This document shows positions 51,254-60,303 of a stretch of DNA of 64,000 nucleotides, one piece after another. Source of the stretch: JACKFB01 sp041389525 (GTDB lineage: Bacteria; Myxococcota_A; UBA9042; PHBI01; JACKFB01); assembly GCA_041389525.1 (NCBI GenBank), contig JAWKRR010000044.1, forward strand, positions 1 to 64,000, in the 5' to 3' direction. How positions within the stretch are numbered: the first letter of the stretch is position 1; each line of letters begins with the position of its first letter. The position numbers and the translations under genes are program-made. The notes below the pieces were generated by a model that did no database searches, had not been told where the DNA came from, and saw only the letters and a program-made list of their open reading frames with translations.

Positions 51254-52771
51254 GTGGACGACATCAATCAGCAGATGAGCGACCGACTCCGCAAGATGGA
51301 GTCGCTCCGAGAAGCCGGGGTCAACCCCTTCGCCAACGGGTTCGCCCCGACCGCCACTTGCGCCGAGGTGCTCGCGCGGGCGGATGGCGAGCGGCCGCCG
51401 GATATGGGCGACCTGGCCGATGACGCGCCGACCTTCGCGGTCGGCGGCCGGGTCATGGCGCGCAACCACATGGGCAAGGCCATGTTCCTGCGCATCCGCG
51501 ACCGCTCTGTGGGCACGAGCGACGCCGGGCCCCAGACGCTGCAGCTCTACATCCGACGCGAGATCGTGGGCGACGAGACCTTCCAGGTCCTGCGCCAGCT
51601 GGATCTGGGCGACATCATCGGGGTGGACGGCGCGCTCTTTTTGACCCGCACCGAGGAGCCGACCCTCATGGTGCGAGCCGGGCGCCTGCTGACGAAGTCG
51701 CTGCGGCCGCTGCCCGAAAAGTTCCACGGGCTGACCGACGTCGAGACGCGCCTACGGCAGCGCTACGTGGATCTCGTCGTGAACCCGTCGGTGCGCGAGG
51801 TGTTTCACACCCGCTCCATGATCACCGGATTCATCAGGCAATTCCTCACGAATCGCGAGTTCGTCGAGGTCGAGACCCCGATGATGCACCCGATCCCGGG
51901 CGGCGCGGTGGCGAGGCCCTTCGAGACCTTCCACAACGCCCTCGGCATCCCGCTCTTCCTGCGGATCGCGCCCGAGCTCTACCTGAAGCGGCTGGTCGTG
52001 GGCGGCATCGAGCGGGTCTTCGAGATCAACCGGAGCTTCCGGAACGAGGGGCTGAGCCAGCGTCACAACCCCGAGTTCACGATGCTGGAGTTCTATCAGG
52101 CATACGCGACCTACGCGGACCTGATCGCGCTGACCGAGGAGCTGCTCTCGGGGCTGGTGAGCGAGCTCAACGGCGACGGCAGCACGACGCGCCCCTACGG
52201 CGACCACGTCATCGATTGGAGGAGCCCTTTCCGCCAGCTGACGGTGCGGGAGTCGCTGACCGCGGTGGCCGGCCTCCCCGCGGAGCTGGTGGCCGACCCG
52301 GAGGCCTTCATCGCGAACCTGCGAGACCGCAAGCTCATCGAGGGCGACGCGCCGAGCTACGGGAAGGCGCTGATGATCGCGTTCGACGCCTGGGTCGAGC
52401 CGAAGCTCATCCAGCCGACCTTCATCACGCAGTTCCCGATCGAGGTCTCGCCGTTGGCGCGCCGAAACGAGAGCGACCCCGGCTACGCGGATCGTTTCGA
52501 GCTCTTCGTCGCGGGCACCGAGATCGCCAACGCGTTCTCCGAGCTCAACGACCCCATCGACCAGCGGTCGCGCTTCGAGGCGCAGGTCGCCGAGCGCGAG
52601 GGCGGCGACAACGAAGCCATGTATATGGATACCGACTACCTGCGAGCGCTGGAGTACGGCATGCCGCCGACCGCTGGCGAGGGCCTCGGCATCGACCGCG
52701 TCATCATGCTGATGACAAATCAGCAGTCGATCCGCGAGGTCATCCTCTTTCCGCATATGCGGCCGGAATAG
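51254..52771 (+). CDS. lysS: Lysyl-tRNA synthetase, class II
   Basis: The 505-residue enzyme charges tRNA-Lys. The N-terminal OB-fold anticodon domain (about 40-150; VGGRVMARNHMGKAMFLRIRD) precedes a class II catalytic core: motif 1 region MMHPIPGGAVARPFETFHN, motif 2 FEINRSFRNEGLSQRHNPEFT (given to the family length), MLEFYQAYATYADL, and motif 3 GEGLGIDRVIMLMTNQQSIR. Length agrees with bacterial LysS (about 500). GTG 51254 (VDDINQQMSDRL) is chosen because GAGG lies 7 nt before it; the frame upstream to 51182 is not conserved-looking. A possible promoter (TTGACC 51118-51123, -10 near 51142) precedes it. It leads the Lol-Bam cluster. Confidence 0.96.
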   Translation: MDDINQQMSDRLRKMESLREAGVNPFANGFAPTATCAEVLARADGERPPDMGDLADDAPTFAVGGRVMARNHMGKAMFLRIRDRSVGTSDAGPQTLQLYIRREIVGDETFQVLRQLDLGDIIGVDGALFLTRTEEPTLMVRAGRLLTKSLRPLPEKFHGLTDVETRLRQRYVDLVVNPSVREVFHTRSMITGFIRQFLTNREFVEVETPMMHPIPGGAVARPFETFHNALGIPLFLRIAPELYLKRLVVGGIERVFEINRSFRNEGLSQRHNPEFTMLEFYQAYATYADLIALTEELLSGLVSELNGDGSTTRPYGDHVIDWRSPFRQLTVRESLTAVAGLPAELVADPEAFIANLRDRKLIEGDAPSYGKALMIAFDAWVEPKLIQPTFITQFPIEVSPLARRNESDPGYADRFELFVAGTEIANAFSELNDPIDQRSRFEAQVAEREGGDNEAMYMDTDYLRALEYGMPPTAGEGLGIDRVIMLMTNQQSIREVILFPHMRPE

Positions 52772-52970
52772 CGAACTCCCGGGAGCATGTAGTGGACAAG
52801 GGGTTGAACTGGATCCGCGACGGCTTCTCCGGGGACCGCCGCGGTGACGGGCTGCGGTGGCGTGCCGGGGGCCCGCTGAGCTCCTGCCGCCGCGCGCACG
52901 CCGGCGCGGCACGCGAAACGACCCGCGCTCGCTCGATGAGGACGGTGGCTCGATCCGCCGCAGGCGCTCG

Positions 52971-54827
52971 GTGACGCGGCTCCTCGCCATCCTCCTCGCA
53001 GCCGCGGCGCTCGCCATCGCGTTCGCCGGGGCGTTGGCGCGCGCCGGCGTCGAGACGCGCTACTACACGCTGGTCAGCGGCCAGCTCTTCGGCGTCATCC
53101 TGCTCGTGGTGTTGGTCTCCAGCCTCTTCACCCTGCTCTACCTCTTGGCCTTCGGCCGCCTCGGTCGCCGCTTCATCGCCGATCGATTCCCGGTCTTCGT
53201 GGGCTGGACGATGCTGCGCAGCCACCGGGTCACCCCCACGCCGATCAGTCGCCTGGCGACCGCGTGGTACGCCGCGGCGACCCGCGGCCGACGCCCCGCG
53301 CTCAAGGATCTCCTGGTCGCCGCGGCCCTCGCGGGCGCCGTGCTCCTGCTCGCCGAGCGCCGCGTGTGGAACGCCCTCGCCGGGGCCATGAGCCCCAACT
53401 TCGTCGCGGTCGTCGCCATCGCGCTGCTCAGCATCGTCGGCTACCTCGCGATCCGGTCGGCCATCGCCCTCATCGGAACCCGCGCCGGACACCCGCCCGT
53501 CCCGCGTCTGCGCGCGCGGACCGCGGTCACGCTGCCGACCTTCATCAGCATCGTCGGCGTCTCCATCGGCATCTGGGCGCTGATCGTGGTGCTGAGCGTG
53601 ATGCACGGCTTCGAGGAGGACCTGCGCGACAAGATCCTCCGGACCAACGCGCACATCGTCGTCGAGCCCGAGGACTCCGCCGGCGTCATCGGCGACCCCT
53701 TCCTGGCCGAAGACAGCGTCCGCAAGATCCCCGGTGTCGTCGAAGCGAACGCGTACGCGTACGGCGAGGTCATGATGGCCTCGTCGACGAACATCTCGGT
53801 CAACGTGATCGTGAAGGGCATCGCCCCCGAATTCCTCGCCAGCTCCGAGCAGATCGCCGGGCGGGTCGCACCGGGCGATATCCGCTGGCTCGACGCGCCC
53901 GAGGCCCTGGTGAGTGACCGCTCGCGCTACCCGCTGACCGCCGAGCTGGAGTTCGAACGCATCCACGACACCAACGGCACCGACGACGCTGACGGCGCCT
54001 CGCCCACCGGGGCACGCCGCAACCGCCGCCCCCCCGAGGTCTTGCCGGGCGTGCTCTTGGGCGCCGAGCTGGCCGTCAGCCTCAACGCGGACGTGGGCTC
54101 CGAGGTCCAGCTCATCTCGCCCGACGGCGACGTCGGCCCCACCGGCCTGCGCCCGAAGCTCAAGACCTTCCGCGTCGCCGGCATCGCCACCACGGGCATG
54201 TACGAGTACGACCAGAAGCTCGCCTGGATGGCCCTCGACGATGCCCAGCACTTCTTCGGCCTCGGCTCTGACCTCAACCGCCTCGAGGTCCGCCTCGTCA
54301 CCGCCGACGACACCGACGCGGCCCTCGCCGCCATCCGCGCCACCCTCGGCCCGGGCCTCCACGTCACCGACTGGAAGACCCGCAACAAGAGCCTCTTCTC
54401 GGCCCTCGCGCTGGAGCGCGTCGTCATGTTCATGGTCTTGGGCTTCATCATCCTGGTCGCCAGCCTGCTCATCGTCAGCTCGCTGGTGATGCTGGTCGTC
54501 GAGAAGTCCCGAGACATCGCGATCATCAAGGCCCTCGGCGCATCCCACGGCGGCGTCGTCCGCACCTTCTTGGTCATCGGCGGGGTCATCGGCGTCATCG
54601 GTAGCGCGTCCGGAGTCACCTTGGGTGTGGCCACCAGCCTCGCCATCAAGTACCTGGGCGTTCCCTTGCCCGACGAGTACTACATCTCCAGCCTCCCCGT
54701 TCAGCTCGACCCCCTTGAGGTCGGCCTCGTCGCCCTCGCGGCGTTCGGCATCTGCCTGCTGGCCACGCTGTACCCCTCGCGCGAGGCGGCGGCGATGAAG
54801 CCCGTGGAGGGCCTGCGCCATGGCTGA
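52971..54827 (+). CDS. lolE: LolC/LolE-family lipoprotein-releasing permease with extra N-terminal helices
   Basis: The 618-residue inner-membrane protein should work with LolD to extract lipoproteins for transfer to the outer membrane. The conserved core starts near residue 190 (FISIVGVSIGIWALIVVLSVMHGFE, split by the membrane helix), then a periplasmic MacB-like domain (IVVEPEDSAGVIG to about 480) and three C-terminal helices (VMFMVLGFIILVASLLIVSS, MKPVEGLRHG end). LolC/E usually has about 410 residues. Here about 190 residues with four more hydrophobic segments (3-24, 38-62, 112-129, 144-169) come first, and the usual N-terminal cue (FVGWTMLRS) is at 76-84, cut off from its core. Start GTG 52971 is uncertain; GTG 52857 is in frame. 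It overlaps lolD by 8 nt. Confidence 0.85.
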   Translation: MTRLLAILLAAAALAIAFAGALARAGVETRYYTLVSGQLFGVILLVVLVSSLFTLLYLLAFGRLGRRFIADRFPVFVGWTMLRSHRVTPTPISRLATAWYAAATRGRRPALKDLLVAAALAGAVLLLAERRVWNALAGAMSPNFVAVVAIALLSIVGYLAIRSAIALIGTRAGHPPVPRLRARTAVTLPTFISIVGVSIGIWALIVVLSVMHGFEEDLRDKILRTNAHIVVEPEDSAGVIGDPFLAEDSVRKIPGVVEANAYAYGEVMMASSTNISVNVIVKGIAPEFLASSEQIAGRVAPGDIRWLDAPEALVSDRSRYPLTAELEFERIHDTNGTDDADGASPTGARRNRRPPEVLPGVLLGAELAVSLNADVGSEVQLISPDGDVGPTGLRPKLKTFRVAGIATTGMYEYDQKLAWMALDDAQHFFGLGSDLNRLEVRLVTADDTDAALAAIRATLGPGLHVTDWKTRNKSLFSALALERVVMFMVLGFIILVASLLIVSSLVMLVVEKSRDIAIIKALGASHGGVVRTFLVIGGVIGVIGSASGVTLGVATSLAIKYLGVPLPDEYYISSLPVQLDPLEVGLVALAAFGICLLATLYPSREAAAMKPVEGLRHG

Positions 54828-55590
54828 CGCGCCGCTTCTGGAGTGCCGCGGGGTCGGCAAAGACTACTCGATGCCGACCGTGCGCAACGGGGCCGGCGCC
54901 GACGAGGAGGGCCGCACCCTGCACGTCCTGCGCGGCGTCGACCTGCGGATCGAGCGCGGCGAGATGATCTCGATCGTCGGCCAGTCCGGCGTCGGGAAGT
55001 CCACGCTGTTGCACATCATCGGCACCCTGGACCGCCCCAGCACGGGCGAGGTGCTCTACGGCGGCGAGGACGTCTTCGCCCAGTCGGAGCCTCGTCTGGC
55101 CGCGTTCCGAAACCGCCGCATCGGCTTCATCTTCCAGTTCCACCACCTGCTGGCCGAGTTCTCGGCACTCGAGAACGTGATGCTGCCGGCCCTCATCTCG
55201 GGCGAGAGCCAGAAGACCGCGCGCCAGAAGGCCGCGCCCCTGCTCGAGGCCGTGGGCCTGACCGACCGCGTCCACCACAAGCCCGGCGAGCTGTCCGGTG
55301 GCGAGCAGCAGCGCGTCGCCGTAGCCCGCGCCTTGGTCATGCAACCCGACGTCGTCTTTGCCGACGAGCCCACGGGCAACCTGGACAGCCGCACGTCCGA
55401 CGGGATACACCACCTCCTCGTCGATTTGAACCGCCGTACGGAGACCGCCTTCGTGGTCGTGACGCACAACGTCCGTCTCGCCTGGCTGATGCAGCGTCAC
55501 CTTCTCCTTCAGGACGGTGTAGTGCGTGAGTTGAGCGCCGATGAGGCCCCCGAGGAGTTTCTCCCTCGGAAGGGCGGCGATCCCTCGTGA
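54820..55590 (+). CDS. lolD: Lipoprotein-releasing ABC ATPase LolD
   Basis: The 256-residue cytoplasmic ATPase powers the Lol permease. It has the Walker A motif GQSGVGKST, Q-loop FIFQFHHLLAEF, ABC signature LSGGEQQRVAVARAL, Walker B VVFADEPTGNLD and the switch His in VVVTHN. FHHLLAEFSALENVMLPAL is typical of LolD rather than of other MacB-like ATPases. A short insert (RNGAGADEEGR) near residue 25 is not usual. GGAGGG lies 8 nt before the ATG, inside the lolE end. Its stop overlaps the bamA start (GTGA). Confidence 0.95.
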   Translation: MADAPLLECRGVGKDYSMPTVRNGAGADEEGRTLHVLRGVDLRIERGEMISIVGQSGVGKSTLLHIIGTLDRPSTGEVLYGGEDVFAQSEPRLAAFRNRRIGFIFQFHHLLAEFSALENVMLPALISGESQKTARQKAAPLLEAVGLTDRVHHKPGELSGGEQQRVAVARALVMQPDVVFADEPTGNLDSRTSDGIHHLLVDLNRRTETAFVVVTHNVRLAWLMQRHLLLQDGVVRELSADEAPEEFLPRKGGDPS

Positions 55591-57932
55591 CCTTCGTTCG
55601 CAGTACGCTGCTGCGCTTCGGCGTGGCGGCGCTCGTGGCTTGCACGACCGCGCTGCCCTCGGCGCGCGCGCAGCAGCTCCGCTTCCCCAGCCTCGACGCG
55701 CCCGCCGACACGACGGTCCGCGGCATCGAGATTCTGGGCCTGCAGCGCATCGACCGCGCTGGCGTCCGCGCCAAGATCTACACCCAGGTCGGACGCCCGC
55801 TGGACGCCGCGCGCCTCACCGAGGACGTCAAGCGCGTCTACAAGACCGGCTTCTTCGACGACGTCCAGGTCGCCCAGCGCGAGCACCCCGACGGCGGCGT
55901 GGTCCTGCTGATACACGTGGTCGAGCGACCGACGATCGTCGAGCTCGAGTACGACGTGAAGGGCAAGGCGGTCGACCTCGACGAGATCAAGAAGGTGGTG
56001 GACCTCAAGCTCTTCTCCACCCTCGACGAGGCGGCGATTCAGCAGAACCTCGCGAAGATCCGCGAGCTCTACAACGAGGAGGGCCACTTCCTCGTCTCGA
56101 CCCACTACACCGTCGCGCCCCGTCCGCAGAACGGCGTCCGCGTCACGCTGCACGTCAACGAGGGCGAGAAGGTCGAGGTCCGTCACGTCCACATCGTCGG
56201 CAACGATCAGGTCGGCGACAGCGACATCAAGGCCGTGCTGGCCACGCGCGAGGGCGGCTGGTTCTCGTTTCTGACCAAGAGCGGGCAGTTCAAGCGCGAG
56301 CTCTTCGAGCAGGACGTCCAGCGCATCCAGCTGCTCTACCTCTCGAAGGGCTTCATCGAGGCCACCGTCGAGAGCCCCATCGTCACGCTCTCGCCCGACA
56401 AGCGCTCGATGAGCATCTCGATCCGCGTCAGCGAAGGCCCGCGCTACACGGTCGCGTCCACCTCCGTCGAGATGGAGGACGACACGTGGCTCGTCGAGAA
56501 GTCCGAGCTGGAGTCGAAGATCGAGCTGAAGCCGGGCGACGTCTTCGACTGGACCAAGATGCAGAGCGACGCCCAGCGGGTCGGCGACGTGTTCCGCGAC
56601 CTCGGCTACGCGAACGCGTCGGTCACCAACGGCCACAAGCTCCACGAAGAGGACCAGACCCTGGACCTCATCTTCACGGTGCAGCAGGGCGACCCGGTCT
56701 ACTTCCGCCGCATCGAGATCCGCGGCAACAAGAGCACCCGCGACAAGGTGATCCGCCGTGAGCTGAAGGTCGCTGAGGGCGAGCTTTACAACGCGTCGCG
56801 GCTGAAGCTGTCGCAGCGCCGCATCGGCACCCTGGGCTTCTTCGAGCCGGAGAGCATCCAGGTCACGCCGATGCCGACGGACCGCCCGGACATGATGGAC
56901 GTCATCGTCGACCTCAAGGAGCGCAACACCGGGACCTTCCAGGTCGGCGCGGGCTTCTCGAGCCTCGAGTCCTTCGTCCTGACCGCGCAGATCTCCAAGG
57001 AGAACTTCCTCGGGCGCGGCCAGACGCTCAGCGCGCAGGCCCTCTTCTCGGGCATCCGCCAGCAGTTCAGCCTGAGCTTCTTCGAGCCCTACTTCTTCGA
57101 CACCCGGCTGACCTTCGCCTTCGACGTGTTCAATTTCCGCGATGATTTCGTGGACTTCACCCGCAACCGCACCGGCGGAAACCTGTCCTGGGGCTACCGC
57201 CTCACCGACGAGCTCTCCCTGAGCCTCACCTACACCCTCGAGAGCGTGAATGCCGACATCCGCGGCACGCAGATCCCGCTGGATCTGACGCGCCAGTCGG
57301 GACTCACCAGCTCGCTGCGGGCCACCGTGACCTGGGACAGCCGCGACAACCGCCTCTTCCCGACCCGCGGCAACTTCACGACCTTGTCGGCCGAGACAGC
57401 CAGCAAGTACTTCGGCTCCGACAACGAGTTCACGCGGCTGGTAGGCCGCACCCGCTTCTACGTGCCGCTTCCCCTGGGCCTCGTCTTCAAGACCAACGCG
57501 ACCTTGGGCTGGGTCACCAGCCCCGAAGCGCAGCCGATCCCGTTCTACGAGCGCTTCTTCGTCGGCGGCATCTTCACGGTGCGCGGCTTCGAGCGAAACA
57601 GCATCGGCCAGCAACTCTACATCGCCGACAACCCGGACGAGAGCCTCCGCCCCTTCAACATCGGCGGCACCAAAGAGCTGATCCTCAACGCTGAGCTCGA
57701 GATCCCCATCTTCCTGGAGCTGGGTATCCGCGGCGTGCTCTTCTTCGACGCCGGAAACGCTTGGGGAGACAACGAGATCTTCAAGCCGTACCAGCTCCGC
57801 TCCTCGGCCGGATTCGGCTTCCGCTGGCAGTCGCCGGTGGGCCCGCTCCGCTTCGAGTGGGGCTTCCCCATCAAACCCAAGCAGGGCGAGGACAAGATGG
57901 TGTTCGAGTTCACCATCGGCAACTCGTTCTGA
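55587..57932 (+). CDS. bamA: Outer membrane assembly factor BamA
   Basis: The 781-residue protein inserts beta-barrels into the outer membrane. A signal peptide ends PSARAQQ (about residue 28); TTVRGIEILGLQRIDRAGVR opens the first of five POTRA domains (about 40-390), with YVLR-like strands and GEKVEVRHVHIVGN, PVYFRRIEIRGN at the later ones. The barrel (about 395-781) has GTFQVGAGFSS, LFFEPYFFDTRL-like strands, the conserved loop motif VRGFERNS, and a terminal Phe (IGNSF), the barrel recognition signal. Length is as expected (about 760-810). GTG 55587 overlaps the lolD stop. Placing bamA in one unit with lol genes joins the two outer-membrane delivery routes. Confidence 0.96.
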   Translation: MTFVRSTLLRFGVAALVACTTALPSARAQQLRFPSLDAPADTTVRGIEILGLQRIDRAGVRAKIYTQVGRPLDAARLTEDVKRVYKTGFFDDVQVAQREHPDGGVVLLIHVVERPTIVELEYDVKGKAVDLDEIKKVVDLKLFSTLDEAAIQQNLAKIRELYNEEGHFLVSTHYTVAPRPQNGVRVTLHVNEGEKVEVRHVHIVGNDQVGDSDIKAVLATREGGWFSFLTKSGQFKRELFEQDVQRIQLLYLSKGFIEATVESPIVTLSPDKRSMSISIRVSEGPRYTVASTSVEMEDDTWLVEKSELESKIELKPGDVFDWTKMQSDAQRVGDVFRDLGYANASVTNGHKLHEEDQTLDLIFTVQQGDPVYFRRIEIRGNKSTRDKVIRRELKVAEGELYNASRLKLSQRRIGTLGFFEPESIQVTPMPTDRPDMMDVIVDLKERNTGTFQVGAGFSSLESFVLTAQISKENFLGRGQTLSAQALFSGIRQQFSLSFFEPYFFDTRLTFAFDVFNFRDDFVDFTRNRTGGNLSWGYRLTDELSLSLTYTLESVNADIRGTQIPLDLTRQSGLTSSLRATVTWDSRDNRLFPTRGNFTTLSAETASKYFGSDNEFTRLVGRTRFYVPLPLGLVFKTNATLGWVTSPEAQPIPFYERFFVGGIFTVRGFERNSIGQQLYIADNPDESLRPFNIGGTKELILNAELEIPIFLELGIRGVLFFDAGNAWGDNEIFKPYQLRSSAGFGFRWQSPVGPLRFEWGFPIKPKQGEDKMVFEFTIGNSF

Positions 57933-57980
57933 GCCAAGCGGCGTCGCGCTGAGCCCGGAATACGCTGGGCCACAGCGCGG

Positions 57981-58010
57981 TTGACACGCGCCAACGCGCG
58001 ACGCTATGAG
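57981..58010 (+). promoter_or_regulatory. Candidate sigma70-type promoter upstream of skp
   Basis: TTGACA (57981-57986) and TATGAG (58005-58010) are 18 nt apart, 38 nt before the GTG start, so skp may also be transcribed apart from bamA. Confidence 0.55.
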
Positions 58011-58048
58011 ACGCGCTCCGAACGGCCCCCCAGAGCGAGGAGACCCCC

Positions 58049-58573
58049 GTGCGCCAAGCCATTTTCATCACCGCGCTGCTTCTGGCGGTCCTCGTCGTTC
58101 AACCTGCCGTCCGCGCCGCAGAGATGAAGGTCGCCGTCATCGACGTCGAGTACGTCGTGCTGAAGTCCAAGAAGGGCCAGGCCGCGAAGAAGAAGCTGAA
58201 GGCGCTCTACGACCGCAAGCAGAAGGAGCTCGACTCCAAGCAGAACGCCCTGCTCGAGCTCAAAGAGAAGCTCGAGAACCCCAGCTCGGTCGAGACGCCC
58301 GACAGCCGCCGCAAGTCCCTGATGGAGTACCAGCAGGGCGTGATGAAGCTCCAAGAGGACTTCGTAGAGAATCAGCAGGAGCTCGGGAAGAAGGAGATGG
58401 ACCTCATGAAGCCCATCCTCCTCAGCCTCGAGAAAGTCCTCAATGACTTCGCCGAAGCCGGCAGCTACGACCTCATCATGAACCGCAGCCAGCAGGGCGT
58501 GATCTTCGCGAAGCCCTCGTTCGACGTGACCGAGCGGATCTTGAAGTCCCTCGACGAGTCGGGCGCGAAGTAG
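58049..58573 (+). CDS. skp: Periplasmic chaperone Skp/OmpH
   Basis: The 174-residue product has a signal peptide (LLLAVLVVQPAVRAAE, cut near residue 23), then VAVIDVEYVVLKSKKGQAAK, the OmpH opening strand and helix, and long Lys/Glu-rich helices (about 45-135) that form the tentacles of the jellyfish-like trimer, closing with a second strand region (YDLIMNRSQQGVIFAKPSFDVT). Skp carries unfolded outer-membrane proteins to BamA, which is encoded just upstream. GAGGAG precedes the GTG start at 58049. lpxD, fabZ and lpxA, which commonly follow skp, are absent here. Confidence 0.9.
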   Translation: MRQAIFITALLLAVLVVQPAVRAAEMKVAVIDVEYVVLKSKKGQAAKKKLKALYDRKQKELDSKQNALLELKEKLENPSSVETPDSRRKSLMEYQQGVMKLQEDFVENQQELGKKEMDLMKPILLSLEKVLNDFAEAGSYDLIMNRSQQGVIFAKPSFDVTERILKSLDESGAK

Positions 58574-58605
58574 CCCTGAACCTCGGCGTCCCGCGACTCG
58601 CGCTG

Positions 58606-60303
58606 GTGATGCTGGCCCTCGGGGCCGGCGCCACGGGGCTCATTGGGTGTAAGCGCGAGCCGCTGCCCGATGAGCCGGCACCGCTGCGCGAGCCTGTGCG
58701 CCCCATGGGGCCGGCGTCCGGGGTGGAGCGCATCGGGACCGGGCCGGGGACGGAGGGCGCGCCTGACGCCGGAGCCCCAGGGGCCGAACGAGACCGCGAG
58801 CCCAACAACGGCCACGCCGACGCCCTGCCCCTGCTGCCGGGCGTGAGCGCGCGCGGCTACGTCGACGCCCCTGAGGATCCCGCGCAGGGCGACGAGGATT
58901 GGTACCGGGTCGACGTGCCCGAGGGCGAGCCGGCGGTGCTCTCGGTGACCCTCTCCGGCGCCGACGATCTCGACCTCGTCCTCGAGTGGATGAACCCCGA
59001 GGGCGGCGCCAAGGCCAAGGCGCTCGTTCAGGCCGACGTCCGCGAGCGGGTCCCCGGGGCGGAGCGCCTCCCTGCCCTTCGAGTCGCGCCAGGCCCTGTG
59101 TTCTTGCGGGTGCGTGAGGGCTGGTACCGAGGCAAGGCGCGCACCGGCAGCCGCGTGCCCTACGAGCTGCGAGCCGAGCTGAGCGCCTTCGTCGAGGGCA
59201 TGGAGGCCGAGCCAGACGACAGCGTGGCCGACGCGGTGCCGCTGGTCTTCGGGGCGGTCGGGCGCGGCACCCTGGGCCACCTGGGCGACCGGGACGTGTG
59301 GCGGGTCGCGCTCAGCGAGGACAGCGCCGGGGCGAGGGCCAAGATCACCGTCAGCGGGGTCGCCGGCGTCGAGATCGAGCTGACGGCGGCCTTCGCGGGG
59401 CAGCCCAGCGCGCTGCTCTCGGGCACGGGCGGCGAGGGCGGAGGCGTCTCGGTGCGCAACCTCGGGCTGCCGCGCGACGGGACGACGGACCTCTTCGTCA
59501 CCCTGCGCGCCGTCCGCGGTGCGGGCCCCGAGACCCCCTACGACATCACCGTGTCGCTGGAGGACCCCACCACCGAGCGCATCGAGCGCGAGCCCAACGA
59601 CGGGGTCGCCACCGCGACGCCGCTCGGCGAACCGGGGCGCATAAGCGGCATCATCGACCGCAGCAGCGACGTGGACATCTACGCCTTGGTGGTCGACCGG
59701 GACGCCACGCTGCAGGCGACCCTCGAGCCGCCCCTGGGCCTGGACTTGGCCCTCGAGCTACGCGGACCCGACGACGACGGGCGCGCGCGAATCAACGAGG
59801 CGGGCCCGGGCGAGGCCGAGATCTTGCGTGGCTACGGCGTCGGCGCCGGGACCTGGACCCTGGTGGTCCGCGGCCACAAGGGTGCCTTCGACGCGGCCTC
59901 CCCCTACGCGCTGGACCTCGTCCTTGGCGAAGCCGGCGCCGACGAGACCGAGCCGAACGACGACCGCGAGTCCGGAGGCGTCCAGCCCCTCGTGCTGGGA
60001 ACGGAGCGCCAAGGCTGGCTGCACCCGCGCGGCGACTCGGACTACTGGCGCCTCGACCTCTCCGCCCGCGAGGACGGCACCATCATCACCGTGCGCGCCC
60101 GCCCTCCGACCGACGTGCCGCTGAACATCGCGCTGCACGGCCCCGACGGCGCGCGGATGAGCGGCCGCGATGGCTTGGCGCCCGGCGAGGATGCTACGTT
60201 TACGCAGTTCCTATCGCCCGGCGTCTACCATGTGCGGGTGTCGTCACCTCGCGCGGACGCGGCGAACCCACGGGAGCCCTACAAGCTCATGGTCATGGAA
60301 TAG
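58606..60303 (+). CDS. Lipoprotein of four PPC-like modules
   Basis: The product of about 565 residues has four repeated beta-sandwich modules, each opened by an EPN-type motif (EPNNGHADALPL, EPDDSVADAVPL, EPNDGVATATPL, EPNDDRESGGVQPL) and each carrying DxDW/Y.R or DVDIYAL-type strands, the plan of bacterial pre-peptidase C-terminal (PPC) domains, here without any protease. The signal ends GLIGC, a lipobox. From GTG 58606 the signal has only 15 residues and no positive charge; an in-frame CTG at 58576 would add LNLGVPRLA with an Arg, so the true start is uncertain. It follows skp after 32 nt, and its stop TAG shares one nucleotide with the rhomboid GTG. Confidence 0.75.
   Translation: MMLALGAGATGLIGCKREPLPDEPAPLREPVRPMGPASGVERIGTGPGTEGAPDAGAPGAERDREPNNGHADALPLLPGVSARGYVDAPEDPAQGDEDWYRVDVPEGEPAVLSVTLSGADDLDLVLEWMNPEGGAKAKALVQADVRERVPGAERLPALRVAPGPVFLRVREGWYRGKARTGSRVPYELRAELSAFVEGMEAEPDDSVADAVPLVFGAVGRGTLGHLGDRDVWRVALSEDSAGARAKITVSGVAGVEIELTAAFAGQPSALLSGTGGEGGGVSVRNLGLPRDGTTDLFVTLRAVRGAGPETPYDITVSLEDPTTERIEREPNDGVATATPLGEPGRISGIIDRSSDVDIYALVVDRDATLQATLEPPLGLDLALELRGPDDDGRARINEAGPGEAEILRGYGVGAGTWTLVVRGHKGAFDAASPYALDLVLGEAGADETEPNDDRESGGVQPLVLGTERQGWLHPRGDSDYWRLDLSAREDGTIITVRARPPTDVPLNIALHGPDGARMSGRDGLAPGEDATFTQFLSPGVYHVRVSSPRADAANPREPYKLMVME

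Noticed and set aside
52740..54860. 706-codon minus-strand frame opposite lolE
   Set aside because: Asp/Gly/Glu-rich shadow of a membrane protein gene with clear family motifs on the plus strand.
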